DNA of 64,000 nt from Streptomyces cavernae (lineage in GTDB: Bacteria; Actinomycetota; Actinomycetes; Streptomycetales; Streptomycetaceae): NCBI RefSeq assembly GCF_004023625.1, contig NZ_RPDJ01000015.1:186001-250000 (forward strand), written 5' to 3'. Positions 42,911 to 51,556 of this stretch are shown in pieces. A model generated the notes under the pieces. The model searched no databases and was not told where the DNA came from. It worked only from the letters and a program-made list of their open reading frames with translations. Made by a program: the position numbers and the translations under genes. The first letter of the stretch is position 1, and each line of letters opens with the position of its first letter.

Positions 42911-43846
42911 TCAGCCGTGTCCGTGCCCCTTGCCCAGACGTTCCAGTACGGCCTGAGCCATGGCTTCCTCGCCCTTGGCGTTCGGATGTGCGGGGGCCGC
43001 GGGGGAGGTCGGCCGCAGGGGCTCGATCCAGCGGTCCGCGGGCGGCTTGCACATGTCATGGCCCAGCGTGGGCCCGTAGGTGTCGACGTACTCCGCGCGG
43101 TCCCACGCGGCCACCAGACGGAGCATCAGGTTCAGCCGCTTGGCCGTGTCCCGCAGATAGGGGAAGTCCTGGGCCGCGAACGGCACCGAGGGGTAACAAC
43201 CACTGCCGTCGTCCGGCAGCAGGTCCGGGTAGCCGACGACGAGGACCCGGGCGTGCGGCGCCCTGGCGTGCACGGCCCTCAGCACACGGTCGACCTTGGG
43301 CGCCGTCTGCACGATGTTGACCGCCAGCTGGTCGACCCCGGAAGAGGTGTAGTACCGCTGGCACGGGTTGCCCGTCGGATCCTGGGAGCTGAGGCGGGCA
43401 CAGGTGCCGATGATGGTGCTGAAGCCGATGTCGTTGCCGCCGATCTGCACCGTCACCAGATCGGTGTCTCGTTGCAGCGCGTTCAGCTGGGGGTCGTTGG
43501 TGCCCTGGGCCTTCCACATGTTCTCGGTCGTGGCTCCGGCGCAGCTCATGTCCTTGAACGCGGTCGTGTTTCGCTCCGCCGCCACGATCGAGGGGTAGTT
43601 GTGGTCGGAGCGGGCGCAGTTCGCGTCCACCTGCTTCGGAATGAGCGGACCCGATGTGTAGGAGTCCCCGAGCGACACATAGCGTGTGTGACGGCCGGAG
43701 TGCGCGCCGTCCGCCGCGGCCGGCACCGTCGAGGCCGCGAGGAGGGCGCAGCCGCCGAGCGCCGCCCCTACCGCAACAGCCCGCCGACGACGTGTCAGCG
43801 CCCTTGACGCTCCTGACGCTCCTGTCGGAAACATGTCGTCCGTCAT
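42911..43846 (-). CDS. Secreted SGNH hydrolase
   Basis: A 311-residue exported esterase or lipase. The signal has an RRRR stretch at residues 19-22 and a hydrophobic core ending PAAADG. This is a possible twin-arginine signal, although the motif is not perfect. The catalytic Ser is S62 in GDSYTSG, the oxyanion Asn is N138 in IGGNDIGF, and the C-terminal Asp/His box ends HPNAKG. Paired cysteines are plentiful, as in secreted streptomycete SGNH enzymes. An inverted repeat ATACCG-TT-CGGTAT lies about 80 bp upstream. Confidence 0.9.
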   Translation of the reverse strand: MTDDMFPTGASGASRALTRRRRAVAVGAALGGCALLAASTVPAAADGAHSGRHTRYVSLGDSYTSGPLIPKQVDANCARSDHNYPSIVAAERNTTAFKDMSCAGATTENMWKAQGTNDPQLNALQRDTDLVTVQIGGNDIGFSTIIGTCARLSSQDPTGNPCQRYYTSSGVDQLAVNIVQTAPKVDRVLRAVHARAPHARVLVVGYPDLLPDDGSGCYPSVPFAAQDFPYLRDTAKRLNLMLRLVAAWDRAEYVDTYGPTLGHDMCKPPADRWIEPLRPTSPAAPAHPNAKGEEAMAQAVLERLGKGHGHG

Positions 43847-43923
43847 CGCGTTCCTCCCCCCTGAGGCCTGGCCGTCGCGCGGAGCAGGCAGCGAGTGCGG
43901 GCTTCAGACGCGACTGAGTCTGT

Positions 43924-43937
43924 ATACCGTTCGGTAT
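43924..43937. promoter_or_regulatory. TetR-type operator-like inverted repeat
   Basis: ATACCG and CGGTAT are separated by TT, between the SGNH hydrolase start and the end of the pyruvate oxidase gene. The half-sites match those often bound by TetR-family repressors. No TetR gene is adjacent. Confidence 0.5.
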
Positions 43938-44009
43938 GTCCCCGGGGCCAGAGTCAGGAAGCAAACACCCGACCGAGGATGGTGCGTGTGGCGCCGGGCA
44001 CGCACGCGT

Positions 44010-45752
44010 TCAAGGAAGTGGGATGTTGCGCAGGTTGGCCCGGGCGAGATGGACCATGCGGCCCACTCCGCCGGTCAGGACGGCACGGCTCGCCGACAGG
44101 GCGAAGCCGGTGAGCTGTTCCGTGGTGATCTTGGGCGGGACGGCGAGCGCGTCGGGGTCGGTGACCACGTCGACCAGCGCGGGCCCGTCGTGGGAGAACG
44201 CCTCGCGCAACGCGTCACGCACCTCCGTCGGCTTCTCGACCCGGATGCCGCGGGCTCCGGCCGCGCCGGCGATGGCCGCGTAGTCGGTGTGCGGGTAGGC
44301 GGTGCCGTGCGGAGGCAGGCCGTCGACCATCATCTCCAGATCGACCATGCCGAGGGTGGAGTTGTTGAAGACCACCACCTTCACCGGCAGGTCGTACTGC
44401 ACGAGCGTCAGGAAGTCGCCCATCAGCATGGAGAACCCGCCGTCGCCGGAGAGGGACACCACCTGCCGGCCCCGCTCGAGGAACTGTGCGCCGATGGCCT
44501 GCGGCAGCGCGTTGGCCATGGAGCCGTGCACGAAGGAGCCGAGGATGCGGCGTTGCCCGTTCGGAGTGAGGTAACGGGCCGCCCACACACAGCACATACC
44601 GGTGTCCACGGTGAACACCGCATCCTCCGCGGCTACTTCGTCGAGCACCGAAGCCACGTACTCCGGATGGATGGGGGTGTGCTTCTCGACGCCCCGGGTG
44701 TAGGCGCCTACGGCGCTTTCGAGCGCGTGCACATGGCGGTCCAGCATGCGGTCGAGGAACCGGCGGGAGGGCTTCTCACGCACCGCGGGCGTCAGACACT
44801 TCAGCGTCTCGCGTACGTCCCCCCAGACCGCGAAGTCCAACTGGGTCCGCCTGCCGAGCCGTTCGGGCTGGATGTCGATCTGCACGGTCCGCACGTCGCG
44901 GGGCAGGAAGTCGGTGTACGGGAAGTCGGTGCCGAGGAGCAGCAACAGGTCGGCCTCGTGCATCGCCTCGTACGCGGCACCGTAGCCGAGCAGTCCGGAC
45001 ATGCCGACGTCGTACGGGTTGTCGTACTGGATGTGTTCCTTGCCGCGCAGGGCGTGTCCGACCGGGGCCTTGACCTTCTCGGCGAAGGCCATCACCTCCG
45101 CGTGGGCGCCCTCGACGCCCCGGCCGCAGAAGACCGTCACCTTCTCGGCGGCGTCCACGAGTTGGATCAGCCCGGCCAGTTCCTGGTCGCCCGGGCGGAC
45201 GGCGGGGCGCTCCAGCGGCATCGCGAGTTCGGCTCCCCGGTCCGGGGAGTGCTCGGCGGCGACGTCCCCTGACAGGGCCACCACCGACACACCGCGCCGG
45301 CCGACCGCGTGCTGGATCGCCGTCTGCACCACCCGTGGCATCTGCCTAGGCGTGGAGATCAGCTCCGAGTAGTGGCTGCACTCCTGGAACAGCCGGTCGG
45401 GGTGGGTCTCCTGGAAGTAGCCGGTGCCGATCTCGCTGCTGGGGATCTGCGCGGCCAGGGCGACGACGGGTGCCATCGAGCGGTGGGCGTCGAACAGGCC
45501 GTTGATGAGGTGCAGATTGCCCGGCCCGCAGGATCCCGCGCAGGCGGCCAGCCTCCCGGTGAGCTGCGCTTCGGCGCCGGCGGCGAAGGCCGCGACCTCC
45601 TCGTGGCGGACCTGGATCCAGTCCATGGCGTCATGCCGTCTGACCGCGTCGACCACGGGGTTCAGGCTGTCGCCGACCACGCCGTACATCCGGCGCACAC
45701 CGGCGCGGGCCAGCAGGTCGACGTACTGCTCGGCAACGGTCTGCTTGGCCAT
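44010..45752 (-). CDS. poxB: Pyruvate dehydrogenase (quinone), PoxB-type
   Basis: A 580-residue thiamine diphosphate enzyme of the pyruvate oxidase/acetolactate synthase family. The activating Glu lies in IQVRHEEVAAFAAGA, the glycine-rich SCGPGNLHLINGLFDAHRSM follows, and GDGGFSMLMGDFLTLVQYDL with VVVFNNSTLGM carries the TPP/Mg site. PoxB decarboxylates pyruvate to acetate and CO2 and feeds electrons to the quinone pool at the membrane. GAGGAG precedes the ATG. It is a stand-alone gene, downstream of the biosynthetic-looking operon on the same strand. Confidence 0.9.
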   Translation of the reverse strand: MAKQTVAEQYVDLLARAGVRRMYGVVGDSLNPVVDAVRRHDAMDWIQVRHEEVAAFAAGAEAQLTGRLAACAGSCGPGNLHLINGLFDAHRSMAPVVALAAQIPSSEIGTGYFQETHPDRLFQECSHYSELISTPRQMPRVVQTAIQHAVGRRGVSVVALSGDVAAEHSPDRGAELAMPLERPAVRPGDQELAGLIQLVDAAEKVTVFCGRGVEGAHAEVMAFAEKVKAPVGHALRGKEHIQYDNPYDVGMSGLLGYGAAYEAMHEADLLLLLGTDFPYTDFLPRDVRTVQIDIQPERLGRRTQLDFAVWGDVRETLKCLTPAVREKPSRRFLDRMLDRHVHALESAVGAYTRGVEKHTPIHPEYVASVLDEVAAEDAVFTVDTGMCCVWAARYLTPNGQRRILGSFVHGSMANALPQAIGAQFLERGRQVVSLSGDGGFSMLMGDFLTLVQYDLPVKVVVFNNSTLGMVDLEMMVDGLPPHGTAYPHTDYAAIAGAAGARGIRVEKPTEVRDALREAFSHDGPALVDVVTDPDALAVPPKITTEQLTGFALSASRAVLTGGVGRMVHLARANLRNIPLP

Positions 45753-45789
45753 GGTGCTCCTCAGCGGCGGTCCGGGTCATGAGCCGTGG

Positions 45790-47082
45790 TCAGGCTAGTG
45801 AACCGTGGAACCGCAGGGTGGCCCGACAGCGCACGGGTGGCAGCCCGGGAGTGCACGGGCCGGCGTATGCGAAGGGTGCGTCGACCGCCATCCGTGGTCC
45901 CACCGGCCCAGCAGGGACGGGCCAGCCAGTCGCCGGCGTCCACCGGATCCGTGTGCTGCACAGGGAGACCACGGCCGCCCCTGCCGCGACCACCGCCAGA
46001 CCCCACACCAGACTGCTCGAGTTCGCCACGAAGCCGATGAGGGGCGGTCCGGCCAGCAGGCCCGCCGTGCCCATGGCAGCCACCAGGGCCAGTGCGTCCG
46101 AGCCCTGTTTCGCCGCGGCCACATAGACGCAAGGAGTCACGGCCGCGCAGCCCAGTCCGACGAGGGCGAACCCGATCAGGGCGGTGGCCACTCCACCGCC
46201 CACCAGGGCGAAGGCGAGCCCCGCGGCGGCCAGCGCGCTGCCGAGGAAGACGACGCGCCCGTCGCCCCAGCGGCTGCGCCAGCCGTCGGCGAAGAGGCGG
46301 GCCAACACCATCATCCCCGAGACCACGGCGATGCCCATGGGCGCCAACTCCGCTGACGCCTTGGCGACTTCCCTCAGATAGAGGGCGGACCAGTCGTTCA
46401 TGGCGCCCTCGGTCACGGTGCCGAACACCATGGCACAGCACATCCACAACGTCATGCGGGGCGGCAGGGTCCATCTCCGGCGCTTCTTCTCCGCGGCGGC
46501 AGCCTCGGGAGGCGCGTCCTCGGCGAGAAGACTCGGACGGGCGCAGACAGCCAGCAGGACGAGAACGACGGCCGCCACGCCGAAGTGGCCCACCACCGAC
46601 GAGGTCACCGCGTTCATGCCGGACGCGAGGAGGGCCGCGAGCAGGGACCCCGCGCTGAAGGTCGCATGCAGTCTGGCCATGGCGTTGCGCTCGTGCCGGG
46701 TCTCGAGCGCCGCTCCCTGCGCGTTCATGGCGACGTTCAGACACCCCACGAACACGCCGTCGGCGAGGAGAACCAGCAAGGCGACCGGATAGTTGGGCGC
46801 CGTGCCCAGGGCCAGGAGCAGCAAGGTCAGGCAGAGCGTCGACGCGAGCGCCAGCCGTGCGGAGCCCAGCCGTCTCATCAGTACCGGCACCAGGGGAAAG
46901 GACGCGACCGCGCCGATCCCCGCCGCCATCAGCAGCACCCCCACCTCGGCCGCGGTCAGCCCGAGGTCCGCCTTGATCGCGGGAATCCGTGCGGCCCAGG
47001 TGGCGTACTGGAAGCCGAGAGAACAGAAGAGCGCGGCGATCGCCAACTGCCCGCGAAGGAAGGGGTCATGGACACGGAACAA
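45790..47082 (-). CDS. MFS transporter, last gene of the five-gene operon
   Basis: A 430-residue major facilitator with about twelve helices. It opens FLRGQLAIAALFCSLGFQYA and has SLARLRATF-like loop features (NAMARLHATFSAGSLLAALL), typical of a streptomycete exporter subfamily. The start is a TTG at 47082 that overlaps the GNAT gene by 17 bp; no better start is visible, although the true one could be internal. Its position at the end of the PhyH/decarboxylase operon suggests export of the product. Confidence 0.82.
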   Translation of the reverse strand: MFRVHDPFLRGQLAIAALFCSLGFQYATWAARIPAIKADLGLTAAEVGVLLMAAGIGAVASFPLVPVLMRRLGSARLALASTLCLTLLLLALGTAPNYPVALLVLLADGVFVGCLNVAMNAQGAALETRHERNAMARLHATFSAGSLLAALLASGMNAVTSSVVGHFGVAAVVLVLLAVCARPSLLAEDAPPEAAAAEKKRRRWTLPPRMTLWMCCAMVFGTVTEGAMNDWSALYLREVAKASAELAPMGIAVVSGMMVLARLFADGWRSRWGDGRVVFLGSALAAAGLAFALVGGGVATALIGFALVGLGCAAVTPCVYVAAAKQGSDALALVAAMGTAGLLAGPPLIGFVANSSSLVWGLAVVAAGAAVVSLCSTRIRWTPATGWPVPAGPVGPRMAVDAPFAYAGPCTPGLPPVRCRATLRFHGSLA

Positions 47083-47611
47083 GGAGATCAGCTCGCTTCG
47101 TCGCCTTGGACATGTAGACGGCGTGCGTGCCGTATCCGCCGGGAGAGATCCCCGGGTGCGCGGTGAATCCGCGCGCCGACCAGAACGGCTCGGTGCGGCC
47201 GACGGCGATCAGTGAGATCCGCTCGTCCTCACGCGAACTCGCCGTCAGAGTGAGGTGGTTCAGCAGGTGGTGCGCCAGCCCTCTGCCCCGAAGGCGCTCC
47301 GTGATGACGAGGTCGTGGAGATGCAGATTGCGCGAGGGAGGCGAGGAGGCCGCCGCCTCCTCCGCCGCCGTCTCCTCCACCCGCTGCAGGTCCGGGTACC
47401 GGAAGGCCGGATACGGCAGTGCCAGCAGATATCCGGCCGGCCGTGCACCGACGTCCAGGACGAAACACGTGCTCGGCGAGGCGTCCGCCCTGGACCTCAG
47501 CGCCGCACGGCCCTCCGACAGGCCGAGACCGGCGTAGGCACGGGACTCCATCGCCACGATGGCGTCCCAGTCGGCCTCGGCGATGTGGCGTATGCGGATG
47601 TCGTCGCTCAC
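47066..47611 (-). CDS. GNAT-family N-acetyltransferase
   Basis: A 181-residue GNAT protein. It opens IRHIAEADWDAIVAMESRAY, and the acetyl-CoA loop is RLRGRGLAHHLLNHL. The end is FWSARGFTAHPGISPGGYGT. It is coupled to the decarboxylase by ATGA. In this operon it probably acetylates an amine freed by the decarboxylase, either as a biosynthetic step or as self-protection. Confidence 0.85.
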   Translation of the reverse strand: MSDDIRIRHIAEADWDAIVAMESRAYAGLGLSEGRAALRSRADASPSTCFVLDVGARPAGYLLALPYPAFRYPDLQRVEETAAEEAAASSPPSRNLHLHDLVITERLRGRGLAHHLLNHLTLTASSREDERISLIAVGRTEPFWSARGFTAHPGISPGGYGTHAVYMSKATKRADLLVPCP

Positions 47612-48801
47612 GGGCGCCCCTCTGTCGCCCAGGTGTACGGAAGCGGGTCGAAACCGTTGAAGCCCTGGGTCATGTAGCTGATCGCGTAGGCGCCGCTGGA
47701 CAACACCCAGACCGGATCCCCCGACGCCAGGTCCTTGGGTACCTGGACGAGACCGTGCTCATGCGGATAGGCGTCGTCGCTGTCGCAGGTGGGACCCGCG
47801 ACGACGGCGGGGACGTACTCTTCGGCGTCACGGTGTGTGGGGAACACGAGCGGGTACTGCAGCGCGTCCATCTCGTAGAGGCCGTTGAACTTGCCGCAAC
47901 TCAGGTAGAGCCAGTACTGACGCTCGCCGTTCGGTCGCCGCCGCTCGGGCATCCGCGCCACATGGGCCCGGATGGCTCCGTGGTCGGCGACCAGATGACG
48001 CCCCGGCTCCATGACGAACTCGAGGTGGTCCCCATGGACGTCCCTGAGGTATCGCATTCCCTCGCGGATCACGGCGAAGATCTTGTCCATCGGGGGGTCC
48101 AGCGGCGTTCCGTGACGGTCGAGGTAGCCGAGTGCCGGCAGTCCGCCGCCGAGGTTGACGTGGTCCAGGGTCATCCCCCGCCGGCCCAGGGCGGTCAGGA
48201 CGTCGGCGAGTGACTCGACGGCGTCGTGCCAGGCGTCCGCGGTCATCTGCTGGGAGCCGACGTGCACGGACAGGCCCGACGGCTCAAGCCCCTTGTCCCG
48301 TGCCGATTCCAGCACCCGCACCGCGTCGGCGGGCGAACAGCCGAACTTGTTGCTGAGGCCCCAGAGCGCCCCTTCCCCACTGGTCGCCAGTCTGCAGAAC
48401 ACCCGGGCACCAGGGGCGTGGACCGCGAGGGCGGCCACGTCCTCCAGGCTGTCGGTCGCGAAGTCCCTGATCCCGAGACGATGGGCTTCGGCGATGTCCC
48501 GGTCGGACTTGACGGTGTTGCCGTAGTGCATCCTGGCGGCCGGCACACCGGCCCGCAGCGCCTGCTCCAGTTCACGGGGGCTCGCCCCGTCCACTCCGGC
48601 GCCCTTCCCGGCCAGGCACGAGAGGACCTCGTCCACCGGACAGGCCTTCATGGCGAAACGGACCGCGACTCCGGGCAGTTCCTGCCGCAGCGCCTCGTAG
48701 CGGTCCTCGATTCCGGTCAGGTCGAAGACGATCCGGTCCTCGGTGGCGGCCGCGAGTGCGGCGAGCAAGGGCGAGGACCCCTGTGTCATGGCCGTGCTCA
48801 T
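47608..48801 (-). CDS. PLP-dependent decarboxylase, ornithine/arginine/DAP type III fold
   Basis: A 397-residue alanine-racemase-fold decarboxylase. The PLP lysine is K52 in RFAMKACP. The other family marks are SVHVGSQ (179-184), GGGLP (218-222), EPGRH (265-269) and the C-terminal active-site GPTCDSDD (337-343). These match ornithine/diaminopimelate/arginine decarboxylases, with the partner Cys at 339. The substrate cannot be read directly. It is smaller than DAP decarboxylase usually is. I chose the ATG at 48801, which overlaps the upstream stop (ATGA), over a longer frame. It probably removes CO2 from a modified basic amino acid. Confidence 0.88.
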   Translation of the reverse strand: MSTAMTQGSSPLLAALAAATEDRIVFDLTGIEDRYEALRQELPGVAVRFAMKACPVDEVLSCLAGKGAGVDGASPRELEQALRAGVPAARMHYGNTVKSDRDIAEAHRLGIRDFATDSLEDVAALAVHAPGARVFCRLATSGEGALWGLSNKFGCSPADAVRVLESARDKGLEPSGLSVHVGSQQMTADAWHDAVESLADVLTALGRRGMTLDHVNLGGGLPALGYLDRHGTPLDPPMDKIFAVIREGMRYLRDVHGDHLEFVMEPGRHLVADHGAIRAHVARMPERRRPNGERQYWLYLSCGKFNGLYEMDALQYPLVFPTHRDAEEYVPAVVAGPTCDSDDAYPHEHGLVQVPKDLASGDPVWVLSSGAYAISYMTQGFNGFDPLPYTWATEGRP

Positions 48802-50117
48802 TCCGGCTGCCCGGGCGCCGGGTGTACGGGAGCGAGCCGGGCCGCGCCGACCAGCGACGCCCATGCCTCCACCAGCAGCGCGAAGTCCTCGATGTCGCTG
48901 CGCGCTTCGTCGAGGAGGCGTTCGCGGCGCCAGGCCAGGAGGTCGGCGAACGTGGCGTATCTGCCGCCGAGTTTCCGGTACGCGGCGTCGAGGACGTCCA
49001 GGCGCTGGACGTTCTCGCCGGTGTCGAGACGTGTGCTCTCCCGCGCCAGCCGGGCGACGGCCAGGGCACTCACCTGCCCACGCTCGTCGAGCAACGACGC
49101 ACCGGCCCGGCCCATCCCGTCGTAGATGAAGTTGAAGTAGAGCATCGACAGCAGGAACTTGACGAAGCGCATCTGGTACGCCATGAACCCGGAGTCGGTG
49201 CGTCGTTCACCGGTGTAGTAGTTGACGATGTTCCGGTTGTGCAGAACGCCCGGCAGCGCGGCGTCGTGGACCAGGTGGATCAGGAAGTAGTCACTGCCGA
49301 TCGTGTCGGTCGCGGGTGGCAGCGGTACGCGTTCGTGCACCCCGTGGAAGCTGATGTTGCACATGTCCACGCGCATGGGGTCAACCAGGCTGAGGGAGCT
49401 GTGGTCGCGGACGAACGCCTCCGAGCCCGCTCCCCGGAAGGACTCCTCGACGAGTTGCCTCTTCTGCTCGTCCGACCAGTGGAACGGCGCCCAGAGACTG
49501 ACCATGTCGTGGTAGACATCGTTGTCTCGTCGGTGGATCTCGGCGATGTCCACGGAGAGTTCACCCACGAAGGAGCTCCCGACCATCGCGACGCGTTTGT
49601 CCGCGTGCCGCGCGGCCAGTCCGTTCTCGGTGACGTCGTGCGCGGCGTCGCCCGCACGCCTGCCGAGCGACAGGAGTTCGTGATGGACGGGAAAGATCGT
49701 CTCGCCGTTCACGACCTGGTACCGGCTGTCGGAGTCCCGGCGGTGAACGGACTCGCAGCCGAGCGCGACGCCGATCAGGAAGGCACGGTTGGTGCAGGCG
49801 CCGTAGGAGACGTCGACCGGAAGCATCAGATCCAGCAGCAGTTCGGGCTTCATGGCCCCGGCTCCGCCGATCACCCGCTGGAGGAAGTCCCGCTGCTCCA
49901 CCTCGCTCAAGTGATGGACCACGATGCGCGGGTTGCTGGGAAGGCGGCGCACGGCCTCGGCATGCTCGGCGTAGGCGGGCGCGTCGCAGGAGTCGAGGAT
50001 CAGCAGGTGGACCTCGACGTCGAAGGATTCGGCGGCGTAGGCCGCTTCCTCACCGACAGCCGCGATCGTCGCGGAGCACGGCCGGTTGGTGGGCAGGGTC
50101 AGACATATTCGGCGCAT
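48798..50117 (-). CDS. DUF6271-like protein with glycosyltransferase-type features
   Basis: A 439-residue protein that I place, from memory, near DUF6271. The first 60 residues look like a GT-A-type Rossmann opening (RRICLTLPTNRPCSATIAAV, then VEVHLLILDSCD). A DxD-like D128-S-D130 follows NRAFLIGVALGCESVHRR. The C-terminal half is helical with no family that I recognise. It overlaps the PhyH gene by 19 bp and the decarboxylase by ATGA. It could join a sugar or amino acid to the small molecule, but no reaction is known to me. Confidence 0.75.
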   Translation of the reverse strand: MRRICLTLPTNRPCSATIAAVGEEAAYAAESFDVEVHLLILDSCDAPAYAEHAEAVRRLPSNPRIVVHHLSEVEQRDFLQRVIGGAGAMKPELLLDLMLPVDVSYGACTNRAFLIGVALGCESVHRRDSDSRYQVVNGETIFPVHHELLSLGRRAGDAAHDVTENGLAARHADKRVAMVGSSFVGELSVDIAEIHRRDNDVYHDMVSLWAPFHWSDEQKRQLVEESFRGAGSEAFVRDHSSLSLVDPMRVDMCNISFHGVHERVPLPPATDTIGSDYFLIHLVHDAALPGVLHNRNIVNYYTGERRTDSGFMAYQMRFVKFLLSMLYFNFIYDGMGRAGASLLDERGQVSALAVARLARESTRLDTGENVQRLDVLDAAYRKLGGRYATFADLLAWRRERLLDEARSDIEDFALLVEAWASLVGAARLAPVHPAPGQPE

Positions 50118-51172
50118 GTCTCTTCCCCCACCGGATCGACCACCTCGTCCAGGTCGGCACCGCGCCAGGACGTCCGCCCGAGCAGCCGCGCACCGAGTTC
50201 GTCGAGTTCGGCCCTGCCGTACCGCAGGGATTCGTGCCGCGTGGCGTCACCGAGCAGAGTCGCGTTCCAGTCCGGCGTGCTCAGCGTGCGCCAGGACTCG
50301 ACCCGGGAACGCCTGAGCTGCTGATGGGTCTCCAGAGCCGGCATCATCGACAGGTACTGGGCCACTCGTACCCCGTTCTCGGAGGTGTTGGGCGCCACGC
50401 CGTGCGCCAGCAGACCGTTGAAGATCAGCAGATCGCCGGCCTGGAGCTCCGGTCGCACCACCGGGAACTCCGCGCGGTCGATCCTGGGCCGGATCGGGTC
50501 GCGGTCGTCGGGCTGGAGCGCCTTCCACCGGTCGAACCGCCTGAACAGTTCGGGGCAGCACTGGAATCCGCCGAGTTCCGGCCTGGTGTCGTTCAGGGCG
50601 ATGATCCCCTGGACCCGCTGCGGCAGTACCCCGAGCGTGGTGTCGACATCCCAGTGGAGCTCGATGTCGAACCCCTCCTCCGTGCGCGGGATCAGCGCCC
50701 GGTCACGGTTCTTGACGTTGGGCGGGTTCAGGTTGAGCCGGTCGAGCGTCACCCACAGTTCTTCGCAGTCCCATACGTCGACGAACGCGTCGTAGACCCG
50801 CTGTGTCTGGCGGCTGTCCCACATGAGCTGGTGGTGGTAGGCCTCGACGAACCCGTAGATGTGCAGTTCACGGTCCAGGTCCGAGCGGTACTCGCGGTCC
50901 TCGTACCAGGTGTCCGGACGGTCGGGGTCGAGCCCTTGGAAATCCCAGGCGAAGTCCAGCAGACGTCGGGCCGACGAGGCGGGGATCGCCTGTTTCACCA
51001 CGACGTAGCCGTACGTCTGCCAGAAGGCGAAGTCCTCCTCGGACAGGACTCGGAGCGGGCGGGTCTTCTTCAGGTCCCGCAGGGGAGTGGGGGCCAGGTA
51101 GGTTTCGCCGTCCGAGCTGAAGTAGGGGACGTCCGACGGGGCTCGATGGAGGAAACGGTCAGGCATTGGCAT
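50099..51172 (-). CDS. PhyH-type Fe(II)/2-oxoglutarate-dependent oxygenase
   Basis: A 357-residue protein of the phytanoyl-CoA dioxygenase family. The iron facial triad is H173 and D175 in ELHWDVDTT, and H257 in LLAHGVAPNT. An Arg (R269) follows to bind 2-oxoglutarate. HxD shows it is a hydroxylase rather than a halogenase, which would have HxG or HxA. It is the first gene of the five-gene operon and likely hydroxylates an amino acid or a peptide-like intermediate. A 24-bp perfect palindrome lies 31-54 bp upstream. Confidence 0.87.
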   Translation of the reverse strand: MPMPDRFLHRAPSDVPYFSSDGETYLAPTPLRDLKKTRPLRVLSEEDFAFWQTYGYVVVKQAIPASSARRLLDFAWDFQGLDPDRPDTWYEDREYRSDLDRELHIYGFVEAYHHQLMWDSRQTQRVYDAFVDVWDCEELWVTLDRLNLNPPNVKNRDRALIPRTEEGFDIELHWDVDTTLGVLPQRVQGIIALNDTRPELGGFQCCPELFRRFDRWKALQPDDRDPIRPRIDRAEFPVVRPELQAGDLLIFNGLLAHGVAPNTSENGVRVAQYLSMMPALETHQQLRRSRVESWRTLSTPDWNATLLGDATRHESLRYGRAELDELGARLLGRTSWRGADLDEVVDPVGEETCAEYV

Positions 51173-51202
51173 TGCTGTTGCTCCAGGCCTTGATCTTGTA
51201 CC

Positions 51203-51226
51203 GGTGACTCCCGGCCGGGAGTCACC
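51203..51226. promoter_or_regulatory. 24-bp perfect palindrome upstream of the PhyH operon
   Basis: The arms are GGTGACTCCCGG and its exact reverse complement, with no spacer. It lies in the presumed 5' leader of the PhyH operon. It could be an operator or a hairpin in the leader RNA. Confidence 0.55.
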
Positions 51227-51358
51227 AACTGCGCGGTGTCAGGGGGGTTGTTGGCAGGAACACGACGGGTGCCTCGTCGCCCGAAGGGTGGTGGACGTTC
51301 CCGCAGGGTCGCTGCACCACGTGCCACACCAGCCCCTTCGAACTCGCGTACCGCAAAC

Positions 51359-51372
51359 TTGGACTAGACCAA
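51359..51372. promoter_or_regulatory. DasR-like operator, site 1
   Basis: TTGGACTAGACCAA resembles the dre operator of DasR, whose core is TGGTCTAGACCA. It lies about 200 bp before the GH3 gene, which encodes a hexosaminidase of the aminosugar route that DasR controls in streptomycetes. Confidence 0.6.
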
Positions 51373-51411
51373 CTCGCGTTGTCAAACATGCGAGTTGAGC
51401 GCGTGTCGCTG

Positions 51412-51440
51412 TCAAGTTGGCTGGAACCGGACCAACTTGA
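51412..51440. promoter_or_regulatory. Inverted repeat between the two DasR-like sites
   Basis: TCAAGTTGG (51412-51420) and CCAACTTGA (51432-51440) form perfect 9-bp arms with 11 bp between. The CCAA half matches the neighbouring dre-like sites. It may be a third, weaker site. Confidence 0.45.
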
Positions 51441-51469
51441 CATGACCGGTTAGCCTGAGCGGAGACTGA

Positions 51470-51483
51470 TTGGTCTGTACCAA
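51470..51483. promoter_or_regulatory. DasR-like operator, site 2
   Basis: TTGGTCTGTACCAA fits the dre consensus better than site 1 and is 74 bp upstream of the GH3 ATG. GntR-family binding is expected; release by glucosamine-6-phosphate is known for DasR. Confidence 0.65.
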
Positions 51484-51556
51484 ATGGGAACCCCATGCCG
51501 TCGACCCGAGACGTCCGCGGCATGGACGCGCGAGCTCTATCCGAAAGGCGCACTCG

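Noticed and set aside
50099..51172. Possible Fe/2OG halogenase
   Set aside because: The facial triad has Asp (HWD), whereas halogenases of this fold have Gly or Ala at that position.
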